Assembly (NCBI GenBank): GCA_034716535.1
Contig: JAYEJW010000459.1
Location: 1 to 29,271 of the forward strand
DNA length: 29,271 bases
Origin: JAYEJW01 sp034716535
Lineage (GTDB): Bacteria > Pseudomonadota > Gammaproteobacteria > Chromatiales > Chromatiaceae
Direction of reading: 5' to 3'
A model generated the notes under the pieces. That model had not been told where the DNA came from. It did not search any database and worked only from the letters and a program-made list of their open reading frames with translations. This document shows, in pieces, positions 7,521 to 15,523 of this stretch (position 1 is its first letter; each line of letters starts with the position of its first letter). The position numbers were made by a program, and so were the translations under genes.

Positions 7521-8264
7521 GTGCGCTTCGACGTCATTACCCTGTTCCCGGACCTGTTCCGTATCCTCGAGGGCCAGGGAGTGATCGGACGGGCGATCGA
7601 GCGTGACATCGCAGAGCTGAATCTGTGGAATCCCCGGGAGTACACCCGAGACCCACACCGCACGGTGGACGACCGTCCCTATGGGGGCGGGCCGGGGATG
7701 GTCATGAAGGTGGAGCCTCTGCGGGCGGCGATCGAAGACGCCAAGCAGGCGGCGCCAGCGAGTCGCGTGGCCTATCTGACGCCCCAGGGACGGACGCTGG
7801 ACCAGTCGGCGATGGCGGAGATTGCGTCGCACCCTGGCTGGATCCTGATCGCCGGGCGTTACGAGGGCATCGACGAGCGCCTGGTCGAGCGCTACGTGGA
7901 CGAGGAGTGGTCTGTTGGCGACTACGTGCTGAGCGGCGGCGAGCTGCCGGCCATGGTCGTCATGGACGCGGTGATCCGCCTGCTGCCGGGCGCGCTCGGT
8001 CACGCGGACTCGGCCCAGCAGGACTCCTATATGGACGGTCTGCTGGACTGTCCGCACTTTACGCGGCCGGAGGAAATCGAAGGGATGCGTGTCCCCGATG
8101 TACTGCTGAGCGGCGATCACGGGGCGATCGAGCGCTGGCGACTGCAACAGGGTTTAGGGCGCACCTGGTTGCGCCGCCCCGAGCTGCTGGAGCGCCGGGG
8201 CCTGAACGCGGAAGAGCAGGCGTTGCTTGACGAATTTATCTCCCTGCATGAAGACGCTGGGTGA
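7521..8264 (+). CDS. trmD: tRNA (guanine-37-N1) methyltransferase TrmD
   Basis: A 247-residue SPOUT methyltransferase beginning with a GTG codon (read as MRFDVITLFPDLF). Trefoil-knot motifs are intact: YGGGPGM (54-60), AGRYEGIDERL (111-121) and VGDYVLSGGELP (132-143). The catalytic-type Asp is in QQDSYMDGLLDCPHFTRP (about D168). It methylates G37 of tRNAs that read CUN, CCN and CGG, preventing +1 frameshifts. No clear Shine-Dalgarno precedes the GTG, suggesting coupling to rimM. Confidence 0.97.
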   Translation: MRFDVITLFPDLFRILEGQGVIGRAIERDIAELNLWNPREYTRDPHRTVDDRPYGGGPGMVMKVEPLRAAIEDAKQAAPASRVAYLTPQGRTLDQSAMAEIASHPGWILIAGRYEGIDERLVERYVDEEWSVGDYVLSGGELPAMVVMDAVIRLLPGALGHADSAQQDSYMDGLLDCPHFTRPEEIEGMRVPDVLLSGDHGAIERWRLQQGLGRTWLRRPELLERRGLNAEEQALLDEFISLHEDAG

Positions 8265-8283
8265 GAACTGGAGCTAGAGCATC

Positions 8284-8625
8284 ATGAACATTATTGAACA
8301 GCTCGAGAAAGAGCAGATGGACCGGGAGGTCCCGGACTTTGCCCCCGGCGATACTGTGGTCGTGCAGGTCAAGGTGAAGGAAGGCAACCGGGAGCGCCTG
8401 CAGGCCTTCGAGGGCGTTTGCATCGCCAAGCGCAACCGCGGCCTCAACTCCGCCTTTACCGTGCGCAAGATCTCCCACGGGGAGGGCGTCGAGCGTGTCT
8501 TCCAGACCTACAGCCCTTCGGTTGCGGCGGTTCAGGTCAAACGTAAAGGCGATGTGCGGCGCGCAAAGCTGTATTACCTGCGTGGACGCACCGGCAAGGC
8601 CGCACGAATCAGGGAGAAGGTCTGA
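8284..8625 (+). CDS. rplS: 50S ribosomal protein L19
   Basis: A 113-residue protein beginning MNIIEQLEKEQM, with VPDFAPGDTVVVQVKVKEG, QAFEGVCIAKRNRGLNS, FTVRKISHGEGVERVFQTYSP and RAKLYYLRGRTGKAARIREKV, all L19 hallmarks. A GGAGCTAG ribosome site precedes it. L19 lies at the 30S-50S interface. It closes the operon; a strong hairpin overlaps its stop codon. Confidence 0.98.
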   Translation: MNIIEQLEKEQMDREVPDFAPGDTVVVQVKVKEGNRERLQAFEGVCIAKRNRGLNSAFTVRKISHGEGVERVFQTYSPSVAAVQVKRKGDVRRAKLYYLRGRTGKAARIREKV

Positions 8626-8671
8626 ACTCGGAAAAATCCGCCCCGAACTTCGGGGCAGATTTTTCCGAGTT
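8625..8671. terminator. Rho-independent terminator after rplS
   Basis: A long hairpin starts on the last base of the rplS stop. AACTCGG (8625-8631) pairs with CCGAGTT (8665-8671), continuing through GAAAAATC and GCCCCG to a small loop near 8648. The A-run on the left arm and T-run on the right arm make it potentially bidirectional. Confidence 0.85.
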
Positions 8672-8705
8672 GTATTCCTCTTATAGCTAGGCGAGATTCT
8701 TGAGA

Positions 8706-8733
8706 TCCCGTCATCCCGGCCGGGATGACGGGA
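8706..8733. repeat. 28-bp perfect palindrome of a dispersed repeat family
   Basis: The arm TCCCGTCATCCCGG (8706-8719) is followed at once by its exact reverse complement (8720-8733). The flanks GATCCCGTC and CCAGAGCCA recur in altered form at 26861-26910, so this is one copy of a REP-like repeat family. It lies between the rplS terminator and sbcB. Confidence 0.75.
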
Positions 8734-8823
8734 CCCAGAGCCAGAGATTGCATGGCCGCGGTTCGTTGAATCAAGGATCGTGGCGTTTCGCCCGCCGGTA
8801 GTCACGCGGCTCCGGATGATTTC

Positions 8824-10260
8824 TTGACTAAGACCTTCTATTGGCACGACTACGAGACCTGGGGCGCTGACCCGCGGCGGGACCGTGCGGCGCAGTTCGC
8901 CGGTCTGCGCACGGACGAGGATCTCAATCCTGTCGGCGATCCCCTGGTCCTGTTCTGCCGCCCTGCCGACGATCTGCTCCCGCAGCCCGAGGCCTGCCTG
9001 ATCACAGGTATCACGCCCCAGCGCGCAGAACGGGAGGGCGTCATAGAGGCCGAGCTCGCGGCCGCGATTCAAGCCGAGCTTGCCCGCCCCGGTACCTGCG
9101 GGGTCGGCTACAACAGCATGCGGTTCGACGACGAGGTCACCCGCAACCTCCTCTACCGCAATTTCTTCGATCCCTACGCGCGCGAATGGCAGAACGGCAA
9201 TTCCCGCTGGGACCTGATCGACACCGTCCGTCTCGCCCACGCCCTGCGTCCTGAGGGCATCGAGTGGCCGCAGCGTGAAGACGGGGCCACATCCTTCAAG
9301 CTGGAGCATCTCACTGCCGCCAACGGGATCGGTCACGCCCAGGCCCACGACGCGCTAGCGGACGTGCGGGCTACCATCGCCCTGGCCCGGCTCGTCAAGG
9401 CGCACCAGCCGCGGCTGTTCGACTATGCGTTGTCCCTGCGTGCCAAGCGCCGGGTCGCAGAGATGCTCGCCAAGGGCGAGGCACTCCTGCACGTATCGGC
9501 CCGCTACCCGGCGGAGCAGGGCTGCATCGCCCCCGTACTCCCGATCGCCCGACATCCCGTCAACAGCAACGGCGTGATCGTTTTCGACCTGCGCCACGAT
9601 CCAGGCATGCTGGCAGACCTGTCCGAAGAGGAGATCCGCGAGCGGCTTTTCACCCCTGCACGGGATCTACCGGAGGGCGTTGCGCGTATTCCACTGAAGA
9701 CCGTGCATGTGAACCGCAGCCCTGTCCTGGCCCCCATGAGCACGCTGACGGCGGGGGCTGGGGAGCGCTGGGGGATCGATCCCGGCCTGGTCGACCGCCA
9801 TGCCAGGGCGCTCGCTGCCGAGGCGGGAATCCAGGAAAAGGTGCAGCGGGTCCACGCGACATCCTCGCTCGAGCCCATCACGGATCCGGATCAGATGATC
9901 TACGCCGGGGGTTTCTTCCCGGACGCCGACCGGCGGGAGATGGAGCGGGTGCGCGCTCTGGATCCCGCGTCCCTGGCGCGGGAGACCTTCATCTTCGAAG
10001 ACGAGCGGCTGCCGGAGATGCTGTTTCGCTACCGTGCGCGAAATTGGGCGGAGAGCTTGACCGACGCAGAACGGGAGGAGTGGGACGCCTACCGCCTGGT
10101 CCGGCTAACGGAGACGGACGGCGGGGGCAGCATCATCCTCGACGATTACGAGCGGCGGCTCGTCGAGCTTCGCCCGGCGGCTGCGAGTGAACCCGAGCGG
10201 CTTCGAGTGATTGACGCGCTGGAACAGTGGGCCGAGCGGGTCATGGATTCATCGGGATGA
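8824..10260 (+). CDS. sbcB: Exodeoxyribonuclease I
   Basis: A 478-residue protein matching SbcB/ExoI throughout. The DEDDh exonuclease core shows HDYETWG (D9, E11), YNSMRFDDEVTRN (about 96-108) and AHDALADVRATIALARLV (H175, D180). ExoI-type SH3-like and C-terminal regions follow (HVNRSPVLAP; IYAGGFFPDADRREM; FRYRARNW). The enzyme digests single-stranded DNA 3' to 5' and acts in recombination and mismatch repair. Translation probably starts at TTG 8824, since homology begins within five residues and no in-frame ATG is near. It stands alone after the rplS terminator. Confidence 0.95.
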   Translation: MTKTFYWHDYETWGADPRRDRAAQFAGLRTDEDLNPVGDPLVLFCRPADDLLPQPEACLITGITPQRAEREGVIEAELAAAIQAELARPGTCGVGYNSMRFDDEVTRNLLYRNFFDPYAREWQNGNSRWDLIDTVRLAHALRPEGIEWPQREDGATSFKLEHLTAANGIGHAQAHDALADVRATIALARLVKAHQPRLFDYALSLRAKRRVAEMLAKGEALLHVSARYPAEQGCIAPVLPIARHPVNSNGVIVFDLRHDPGMLADLSEEEIRERLFTPARDLPEGVARIPLKTVHVNRSPVLAPMSTLTAGAGERWGIDPGLVDRHARALAAEAGIQEKVQRVHATSSLEPITDPDQMIYAGGFFPDADRREMERVRALDPASLARETFIFEDERLPEMLFRYRARNWAESLTDAEREEWDAYRLVRLTETDGGGSIILDDYERRLVELRPAAASEPERLRVIDALEQWAERVMDSSG

Positions 10261-10354
10261 GACTCGCCATCCCCCGATGATGTGATCGCTGGCCCCGATG
10301 CCTGGGCCATGCACGAGCTGCTCCCCGGCGTCGATCATCGCCACCACCAAATGG

Positions 10355-10642
10355 TTAGTCCTCCTCGATCCATCCCTGCAGGGCCGCGATCAGCGCCTGG
10401 GCCTGGGCCTTGCTGGAGATGTTGAATTTGGACTGCTGGCGGAACTCGCCGCCGCGTTTCTGGTAGCGGCGAATCGTGTACTTGTCGGCCCCGTACTGCT
10501 CCTTGGCGCGGTCCCACTCCCGGTAGCGGAACAGGACCGTGGCCCATGCGCCCTTGGACAGGATCGCCTTGTCCAACTCCTGGACGGTATCGATCCCGCC
10601 CTCGTTGTAGGCGACGGTCAGGCCCTCAACCTTTTCGGCCAT
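10355..10642 (-). CDS. Small conserved hypothetical protein (95 aa)
   Basis: A 95-residue soluble protein with a good ribosome site (AGAGGA, nine bases before ATG). Its second half contains YREWDRAKEQYG, DKYTIRRYQKRGGEFRQQSKFNISSKAQAQALIAAL-type sequence, which I recall as a conserved unnamed family in sulfur-oxidising and related gammaproteobacteria. It has no membrane span or catalytic motif I can name. It follows the ankyrin lipoprotein gene by 36 bp on the same strand and may be co-transcribed. Codon use looks normal, so it is likely real. Function unknown. Confidence 0.7.
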   Translation of the reverse strand: MAEKVEGLTVAYNEGGIDTVQELDKAILSKGAWATVLFRYREWDRAKEQYGADKYTIRRYQKRGGEFRQQSKFNISSKAQAQALIAALQGWIEED

Positions 10643-10678
10643 GCGTCGTTTCCTCTCGTTGTCATGGTTTCAATCGCT

Positions 10679-11344
10679 TCATTGCGGTGCGTCCGGCGGC
10701 TCCAGGCGGGCGCCGAACCGCTCGAGCAGGGTGACGATATCCCGGTCATCGTTCGAGGTCGCCATCGCGAGCGGCGTGCGCCCCGTCCCGTCGGGGAGAT
10801 TCACGTCCGCCCCCTGGTCGATGAGCCGCTTGGCAAGCAGCAGATGTCCTTCACTCACTGCCAGGTGCAGCGGAGACGCCCCCGCGTCGTTCCTGGCGTC
10901 GACGTCCGCTCCCCGCTTGATCAAGAAGTCGAGGGAGTCCCGGTCGTCCACGCCCTCCCCGACCAAGCCGAAGAGCAAGGCCTGAGGGTCGTCCGCCGCC
11001 CCATTGTCCACCAGCACCCCCGCCACTTGTGTCTTTCCGTTCACCAGGGCGACGTGAAGAGGGGTCTGTCCCTGCCGGTTTTCCCCGTTGACGTTTGCGC
11101 CGTGCTTCAAGAGCTCGCGGGCGATGACCACGCGACTGCGGCGCGCAGCGACATGCAGCGCGAGCTCTCCGTGCGGATCAGGCTGGTTGACATCCGTGCC
11201 CCAGTAGAGGTGGCGTTTAATCTGGTCGAGGTCACCGGCGTGGATGGCCCGGTACAGGTTGATCGTGGGGCGCGCCGGCTCGCTGCAGCCGACGAGGAGC
11301 AGAGTCGCTAGGACGAACCAGGGTGAGAAGCGGATGTGGCGCAT
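10679..11344 (-). CDS. Ankyrin-repeat lipoprotein
   Basis: A 221-residue protein with a lipoprotein signal: MRHIRFSPWFVLATLLLVGC places the lipobox LVGC with Cys at residue 20. The mature part consists of about five ankyrin repeats, seen in LALHVAARRSRVVIARELLKHGANVN, TPLHVALVNGKTQVAGVLVDNGA, SPLHLAVSEGHLLLAKRLIDQGADVN and TPLAMATSNDDRDIVTLLERFGA. Such proteins bind partner proteins at the envelope. The residue after Cys is Ser, which favours outer-membrane sorting. I chose the ATG at 11344 because it directly starts the signal peptide; an upstream frame would bury it. Confidence 0.85.
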   Translation of the reverse strand: MRHIRFSPWFVLATLLLVGCSEPARPTINLYRAIHAGDLDQIKRHLYWGTDVNQPDPHGELALHVAARRSRVVIARELLKHGANVNGENRQGQTPLHVALVNGKTQVAGVLVDNGAADDPQALLFGLVGEGVDDRDSLDFLIKRGADVDARNDAGASPLHLAVSEGHLLLAKRLIDQGADVNLPDGTGRTPLAMATSNDDRDIVTLLERFGARLEPPDAPQ

Positions 11345-11468
11345 GAAGGCGTTAGACGTCGGTGAACAACCCATAATCCATCTGGCATGGTAAGGCCAGC
11401 CGGGAATCCGCCGCAACCGCTTCGACTCAATGGCCGGGGGTGTTCTCGGCGTGCTACCTTAACGCCCC

Positions 11469-11849
11469 ATGTTCGGCAAGCTATTACTCACCGCGGCGGT
11501 GATCCTGGGTGCTTACCTGGTGATCCGTTTGCGCATGCAACGTGGCCGCGAGGCGACCGCGGCAGCCCCCACTCCTCGCCGCGAGTCTCTTTTGCCCGCG
11601 GGGGTTCTACAAGCGATCGCCTATGGTTTAGTGGCGGTGATGCTGGCGGGCAGCCTCTTTTGGCTGTTCCTGGACTGGGAGGCAGAGCGCGAGCCCGTGA
11701 CGATTCGTGTCATTAACGCCAACACCGGAGACAGTATCAGCTATCAGGCGCGGCGGGAGGACGTGAAGGGCCGGCATTTCACCACCCTGGACGGCCGGCG
11801 CGTGACCCTCGCGGACGTGGAACGGATGGAGCTGGAGGAAGGGCGTTAG
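11469..11849 (+). CDS. Small two-span membrane protein, conserved hypothetical
   Basis: A 126-residue protein with a hydrophobic N-terminal span (about 4-20), a basic Pro-rich loop, a second span (about 48-67, AIAYGLVAVMLAGSLFWLFL), and a soluble C-terminal domain of about 58 residues (VTIRVINANTGDSISYQARREDVKGRHFTTLDGR) that looks like a small beta domain. Similar unnamed proteins occur in Chromatiales, in my recollection. It diverges from the ankyrin lipoprotein gene. Function unknown. Confidence 0.65.
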   Translation: MFGKLLLTAAVILGAYLVIRLRMQRGREATAAAPTPRRESLLPAGVLQAIAYGLVAVMLAGSLFWLFLDWEAEREPVTIRVINANTGDSISYQARREDVKGRHFTTLDGRRVTLADVERMELEEGR

Positions 11850-11901
11850 GCGATTTCTGTCAAAGAACATACCTGCTTGCTTGTCTTTTCCGCCAATCGC
11901 C

Positions 11902-12456
11902 TTAGGCGTCTTTGCTCGCCGGTCCGATGCTGAAGGCCAGGGATAAGCGCTGGTAGGGGCTGCGGTTGGTCCCCACCCGGTGGGCCAGCGTCGGCGGGAA
12001 GAACGGGAATATCCCGGCGACTGGCGTCACACGGATGGTGAGACGACCGTCCAGGAGAACGATGTCACCGGAGCCCGTCGGGACGCTCACGTAATAGACG
12101 CCGGAGAGAAGCTCGTCGATCTCTTCGTGGGTGTGCTCGGTGGTCGCCTGTCCCGGGCCCTGGGCATTGAACCAGAACCCGCTGCGCAGGGGCGCGGAGC
12201 CGAAGCTCAGGATCTCTCGAGCGCAGGACTCGGCGTAGTCGAGGGCCAACCCGAGATCCGGGATGCGCTCCCGTTCCAGGTAGAGGTTCTCGTAGCGGCC
12301 GCCGAAAAAGTGGGTGCGTCGGGTGAAGTCCTCTTTCTGAAGTGCGTAAAACGCGTTCAGTATGCGGCGATTGATCGCCTCCGCCTCGGGTAGGCTGCTC
12401 CCGTGCACGGCGGTGCTGGTCCAAACTCGGGGCTTGTCAGCGGAGATGGAGCTCAT
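11902..12456 (-). CDS. Putative 2OG-Fe(II) oxygenase
   Basis: A 184-residue protein whose C-terminal half fits the small 2-oxoglutarate/Fe(II) oxygenase family (PF13759/TIGR02466-like). Residues EHTHEEIDELLSGVYYVSVPTGSGDIVLLD supply candidate iron ligands H108/H110, FFPPTLAHRV supplies the distal His (H159), and RLSLAF gives Arg170 for 2-oxoglutarate. Some members lie near phage or polysaccharide genes, but here it stands alone. The substrate cannot be predicted. The ATG at 12456 gives the family's usual length. Confidence 0.7.
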   Translation of the reverse strand: MSSISADKPRVWTSTAVHGSSLPEAEAINRRILNAFYALQKEDFTRRTHFFGGRYENLYLERERIPDLGLALDYAESCAREILSFGSAPLRSGFWFNAQGPGQATTEHTHEEIDELLSGVYYVSVPTGSGDIVLLDGRLTIRVTPVAGIFPFFPPTLAHRVGTNRSPYQRLSLAFSIGPASKDA

Positions 12457-12628
12457 TGTCGGGGCGCAAGCGGCTGTGAGAACGCGATTGTCGGTGAACG
12501 AATGTCCCCGACCAAAATTATCGATCGCATGCTGGTTTTCGATCCCCTTATCCTGTCCTTCTCCATCGTCTAAGGGCCTGATTGTCGGAGAGATGCCCGC
12601 CGGTGGCTACGGGTGCGGTTACGGCCAA

Positions 12629-13201
12629 TTAGGATCCGGATTCCGACGGCGGCGTTTGTGCGTCGGTCCCGCCCGCCGAAGGCCAGGGCTGGATGGGCAC
12701 CACCGAAATGCTGTTCTTGGGCGAGCCCTCGATGACCCTGTCGCTATAGGTGAGGTAGATGAGCACGTTGCGGCGAGGGTCGTAGAAGCGCACCACCTGC
12801 ATGGACTTGAAGATCAGGGACGTGCGTTGCTTGAACACCTCCTCGCCGTTGGCCTTGCCGTCGCGGACCTTATCGGTCAGGCGAACGGGACCGATCTGGC
12901 GGCAGGCGATGGAGGCGTCTGAGGTATCCTCCGCCACTCCCACGGCACCGGAGATGCCCCCCGTCTTGGCTCGGCTCAGGTAACAAGCCACGCCCGGTAT
13001 TTCCTCGTCCTCGAAGACCTCCACGACGATCTTGTCGTTGGGACCCAGCCACTTGAACTTGGTGCTGACGGTGCCGATCTCCTCTGCCGCGGCGTTGAGA
13101 GAGAAACAGCAGAGTGTCGCCACCGTGATAATGCGCGCCGAAGGCGCTCGTTGTCCCCCTCTCCCTCTGGGAGAGGGCCCGGGGTGAGGGAAGCCCTTCA
13201 T
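12629..13201 (-). CDS. creA: CreA family periplasmic protein
   Basis: The core IGTVSTKFKWLGPNDKIVVEVFEDEE, ACYLSRAKTGGISGAVG, AEDTSDASIACRQIGP and VIEGSPKNSISVVPIQPWP is close to E. coli CreA end to end. Its role is unknown beyond linkage to the CreBC regulon in enterics. A signal peptide ending NAAAEE precedes the mature domain. The N-terminus is odd: from the ATG at 13201 the first 18 residues (GFPHPGPSPRGRGGQRAP) are encoded by a dispersed repeat, leaving an atypical n-region. A GTG inside (MATLCCF...) would give a very short signal. A further in-frame ATG at 13270 is also possible. The C-terminus carries about 16 extra residues. Confidence 0.85.
   Translation of the reverse strand: MKGFPHPGPSPRGRGGQRAPSARIITVATLCCFSLNAAAEEIGTVSTKFKWLGPNDKIVVEVFEDEEIPGVACYLSRAKTGGISGAVGVAEDTSDASIACRQIGPVRLTDKVRDGKANGEEVFKQRTSLIFKSMQVVRFYDPRRNVLIYLTYSDRVIEGSPKNSISVVPIQPWPSAGGTDAQTPPSESGS
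13155..13190. repeat. Dispersed CCCTCTCCC / GGGAGAGGG repeat in the creA start region
   Basis: A C-rich then G-rich element with the hairpin CCCTCTCCCTCTGGGAGAGGG followed by GGTGAGGG (split here at the loop for description: CCCTCTCCC, TCT, GGGAGAGGG). Repeats of this CTCTCCC/GGGAGAGGGCCGGGGTGAGGG type are widespread in proteobacterial genomes. Here the repeat is translated in frame as part of the creA N-terminus. Confidence 0.7.
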
Positions 13202-13248
13202 GACAGCCCTGTTTTCATATTCCGGGGCGACAGAGGTGTCATGAAGGG
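13194..13248. repeat. 12-bp perfect inverted repeat around the creA start
   Basis: CCCTTCATGACA (13194-13205) and TGTCATGAAGGG (13237-13248) are exact inverse copies separated by 31 bp. The minus-strand creA start ATG sits inside the left copy. It could be an mRNA hairpin at the start codon, or the end of an inserted element. Confidence 0.65.
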
Positions 13249-13310
13249 TTGGGAAGGCGATTGTACGCATGGGGAGCTTCTCCGTTGGGGGTTCGGGCGG
13301 CTCTTCTCAC

Positions 13311-14510
13311 TCAGCTGCCGAACAGGCGTTCATACTCCTGGTGGCTCCGGGTGAGGCAGTCCTCGATGGAGACGCCGAGGAACCAGTTGCCGGTGACGGC
13401 CAGATGCCCCCCGGCGAGAGCCGAGTCGATTCGGCGTACCAGGTCGTGATGCCCGGTGCGCAGGGCAGGCAGCCGATTGGCGACCCGCGCGAGTCCGCCG
13501 ATGCGGTCCTCTCCGACGCCGAGGATGCGGCAGATGCGCTCGACCTGGGCTTCAGGGCTCAGAGCCCCGGGCCGGAAGTGAAAGGCGAAGCCGCGGTAGT
13601 GGTCGTCAGCCAGGTAGTCCCGTGAGACCATCGAGTAGAAGGCATCCTCCACCGCGATCAGGCCCGCCAGCGGCGGCAGGTGCTCGAGATGCTCGGCAGG
13701 GACGCATAGGGCGACCGATTCGACCTCGGCGATGGAAATGCTCTGGATCGCGGCCTTGAGATCCGCCATTTCCTCCGGAAGCAGGTCCGCCGCTGCGTCC
13801 GGCGGCACGGCAAGGGTGAGATAGCGGGTGGCGAGCTCACTTCCATCGTCCATCCGAACGCGGAAGCCGTCGCCGTCCCGCTGCACTCCGGCCACGGCCT
13901 GGCCGGTCCGCACCTCGATGCCCTGTTGTTCCGCGATGGCCTCTGTGATGTCGGACAGACCGCCGGGAAGCGTAAAGCTGCGCGTCACTTCCTTGCGTTG
14001 GGGCTTGCGGCGAAACAGCAGATCCGCTGGGAAGTCGTCGGCCTCTTGACAGATCACGGCGCGGAACGCCGGGCCGAACAGGCCTTGGTAATTTCTGCGG
14101 CCCAGCCCACCGCCGTAGTAGTCCGCGACGCTCTTGCCTGCCTTCTGTGTGGTGAAGAGCCGCGGTAGGGAAACGGCCATCTCCAGAGGGTGCAGGGCGG
14201 AGAAGATCGACTTGCGCTCCTCGCCGCGCCATAGGGAATAGCGCAGCTTCTGCTTCGGTCGAAGACGCCCCATCATTCCGAGATCGGTCAGGGTGTCCAG
14301 CAGGTGGCCGTAACTGTTGAAGCAGGTGTGGCTGCCGGCTTCGGTCCAGAAGTCGCCGCAGCCCGGGAAGGTGCGGCTGTTCATGCAGCCGCCCACGCGC
14401 CCCGCGCGTTCCAGGACCAGGGTCGAAATCCCTTTGCGCACGGAGCGATGCGCCAGGCCCAGACCACTGATGCCCGCGCCGATGACGATTTGGTCGAAGT
14501 CGAAGCTCAT
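13311..14510 (-). CDS. FAD-dependent amine oxidase-type protein, protoporphyrinogen oxidase-like
   Basis: A 399-residue flavoprotein with an N-terminal Rossmann motif VIGAGISGLGLA (9-20), an ADP-ribose Glu in VLERAGRVGGCMNS, and a C-terminal FAD motif VTGNWFLGVSIEDCLTRS. The layout matches HemY-type protoporphyrinogen IX oxidases, about 60 residues shorter than typical members. It could instead be a related desaturase or amine oxidase. The start follows the 178-residue gene upstream by 21 bp, so the two are probably co-transcribed, and creA lies 109 bp downstream on the same strand. Confidence 0.75.
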   Translation of the reverse strand: MSFDFDQIVIGAGISGLGLAHRSVRKGISTLVLERAGRVGGCMNSRTFPGCGDFWTEAGSHTCFNSYGHLLDTLTDLGMMGRLRPKQKLRYSLWRGEERKSIFSALHPLEMAVSLPRLFTTQKAGKSVADYYGGGLGRRNYQGLFGPAFRAVICQEADDFPADLLFRRKPQRKEVTRSFTLPGGLSDITEAIAEQQGIEVRTGQAVAGVQRDGDGFRVRMDDGSELATRYLTLAVPPDAAADLLPEEMADLKAAIQSISIAEVESVALCVPAEHLEHLPPLAGLIAVEDAFYSMVSRDYLADDHYRGFAFHFRPGALSPEAQVERICRILGVGEDRIGGLARVANRLPALRTGHHDLVRRIDSALAGGHLAVTGNWFLGVSIEDCLTRSHQEYERLFGS

Positions 14511-14531
14511 GTTGCGCCGCCGTCTCCTGGC

Positions 14532-15068
14532 TCAGCTCTGTCTGTCGTCCGCATCGCCAATTGGCGGACCCAGGATCCGCAGATGTCCGATATCGGGCAG
14601 CTCGATGGGCTCCAGCGGTGGCTCGCAGTCCTCCAGGGTCCAGTCCGACCCGGGGACCAGTCCGAGGTGACCGATGTCGATTGCCGGCGGATTCGCGGCG
14701 ACGGGCGGCTCCAGTGGCTGGTCTCCGGGGGGAGAGAGGGCCAGTCCGGAGCTCTCGGCGACCTGACGGTGGGGGTCTGCCGCGGTGGTGCCTCGGCCGG
14801 CCTGGTCAGGCGCCGACTCGGGCCCCGCGGCGGCGTCGGTGGGCACGATGTGTACCAGCGCCCCAGCCTTGAGGAACGTCTGTCGATAGCGGGACGCGGT
14901 GTCAGCGTCCACCTCGCGTTTGATGGCCACGGGACGCCCGCTGAACAAGCGTATCGCCGCGTCGTCCGAGAGCTTGAACAGGCTTTGCAGGCGGCGTCGC
15001 ACCTCGTCCCGTTCCTCGCCGGCCTGTAGCTCTCCGGCAAACAGGACGTCGAATCTATCGTGCGACAT
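14532..15068 (-). CDS. Conserved hypothetical protein with N-terminal FDVLFAGEL domain
   Basis: A 178-residue protein. Residues 5-75 (RFDVLFAGELQAGEERDEVRRRLQ, LFKLSDDAAIRLFSGRPVAIKR, YRQTFLKAGALVHIVP) belong to an unnamed domain I have seen in many gammaproteobacterial proteins, often fused to membrane or zinc-ribbon regions. Here the remainder is a Pro/Asp-rich, probably disordered tail without a membrane span. The ATG at 15068 is chosen because homology begins four residues in. It is directly upstream of the FAD oxidoreductase gene (21 bp), suggesting one transcript. Function unknown. Confidence 0.7.
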   Translation of the reverse strand: MSHDRFDVLFAGELQAGEERDEVRRRLQSLFKLSDDAAIRLFSGRPVAIKREVDADTASRYRQTFLKAGALVHIVPTDAAAGPESAPDQAGRGTTAADPHRQVAESSGLALSPPGDQPLEPPVAANPPAIDIGHLGLVPGSDWTLEDCEPPLEPIELPDIGHLRILGPPIGDADDRQS

Positions 15069-15523
15069 GGCTCCTCTTCCTGTCTGTTGAATAGCAAGTC
15101 CCGGTGCGGAATCCCTCCGGACGGGCCTCAGGATAGTCCTTGTCGGGCGCAGTGACCACCGCGTGCGCGATCTGACCGGCGGAGATAGTCCGACCGGAAG
15201 GCTTCTGTTCCGCCCCATAGGCCGCGGCCACTTGGGCGCGGCCTAGGGGGTTCTCTTCAAGATGACGGCTCCTGAAAGCTTGTCGCGAACGACGCACACA
15301 AGCTGTTATCGTTTAGCCGGGTCTCCGGTTGTTCCGCTTCGATGCGCAGGTGCGAGGTCGCACTACGACCGTAAGCCGGCGTTGGCCCACCATAGCGCAA
15401 ACTGTAGGTGCAACGATGTAGACCCTTTCCGCATTTCGAGTATGGCGATAATCTTGGATTCTCTATCACAGGTACAGGATCATCGCAGCGTCCTTTTGAA
15501 TCGAGAATAGATAGGCGTCGCTT
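15069..15523. other. Intergenic stretch without a confident gene
   Basis: A minus-strand frame of 80 codons (15055-15297, GTG start, contains NPLGRAQVAAAYG) has coding-like composition but no recognisable family and runs into the next gene's start. A segment near 15370-15400 resembles a short dispersed repeat (GTAAGCCGGCGTTGGCCCAC). Nothing else supports a gene here. Confidence 0.4.

Noticed and set aside
8706..8733. CRISPR repeat
   Set aside because: Only one copy is present at the locus and there are no regularly spaced repeats anywhere in the window.
10249..10280. Hairpin overlapping the sbcB stop as a terminator
   Set aside because: The TCATCGGG/CCCGATGA stem has a bulge and no T-run follows, so a terminator is not supported.
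15055..15297. An 80-codon minus-strand frame upstream of the 178-residue gene
   Set aside because: Coding-like composition but a GTG start without a ribosome site, no known family, and it overlaps the next gene's start.
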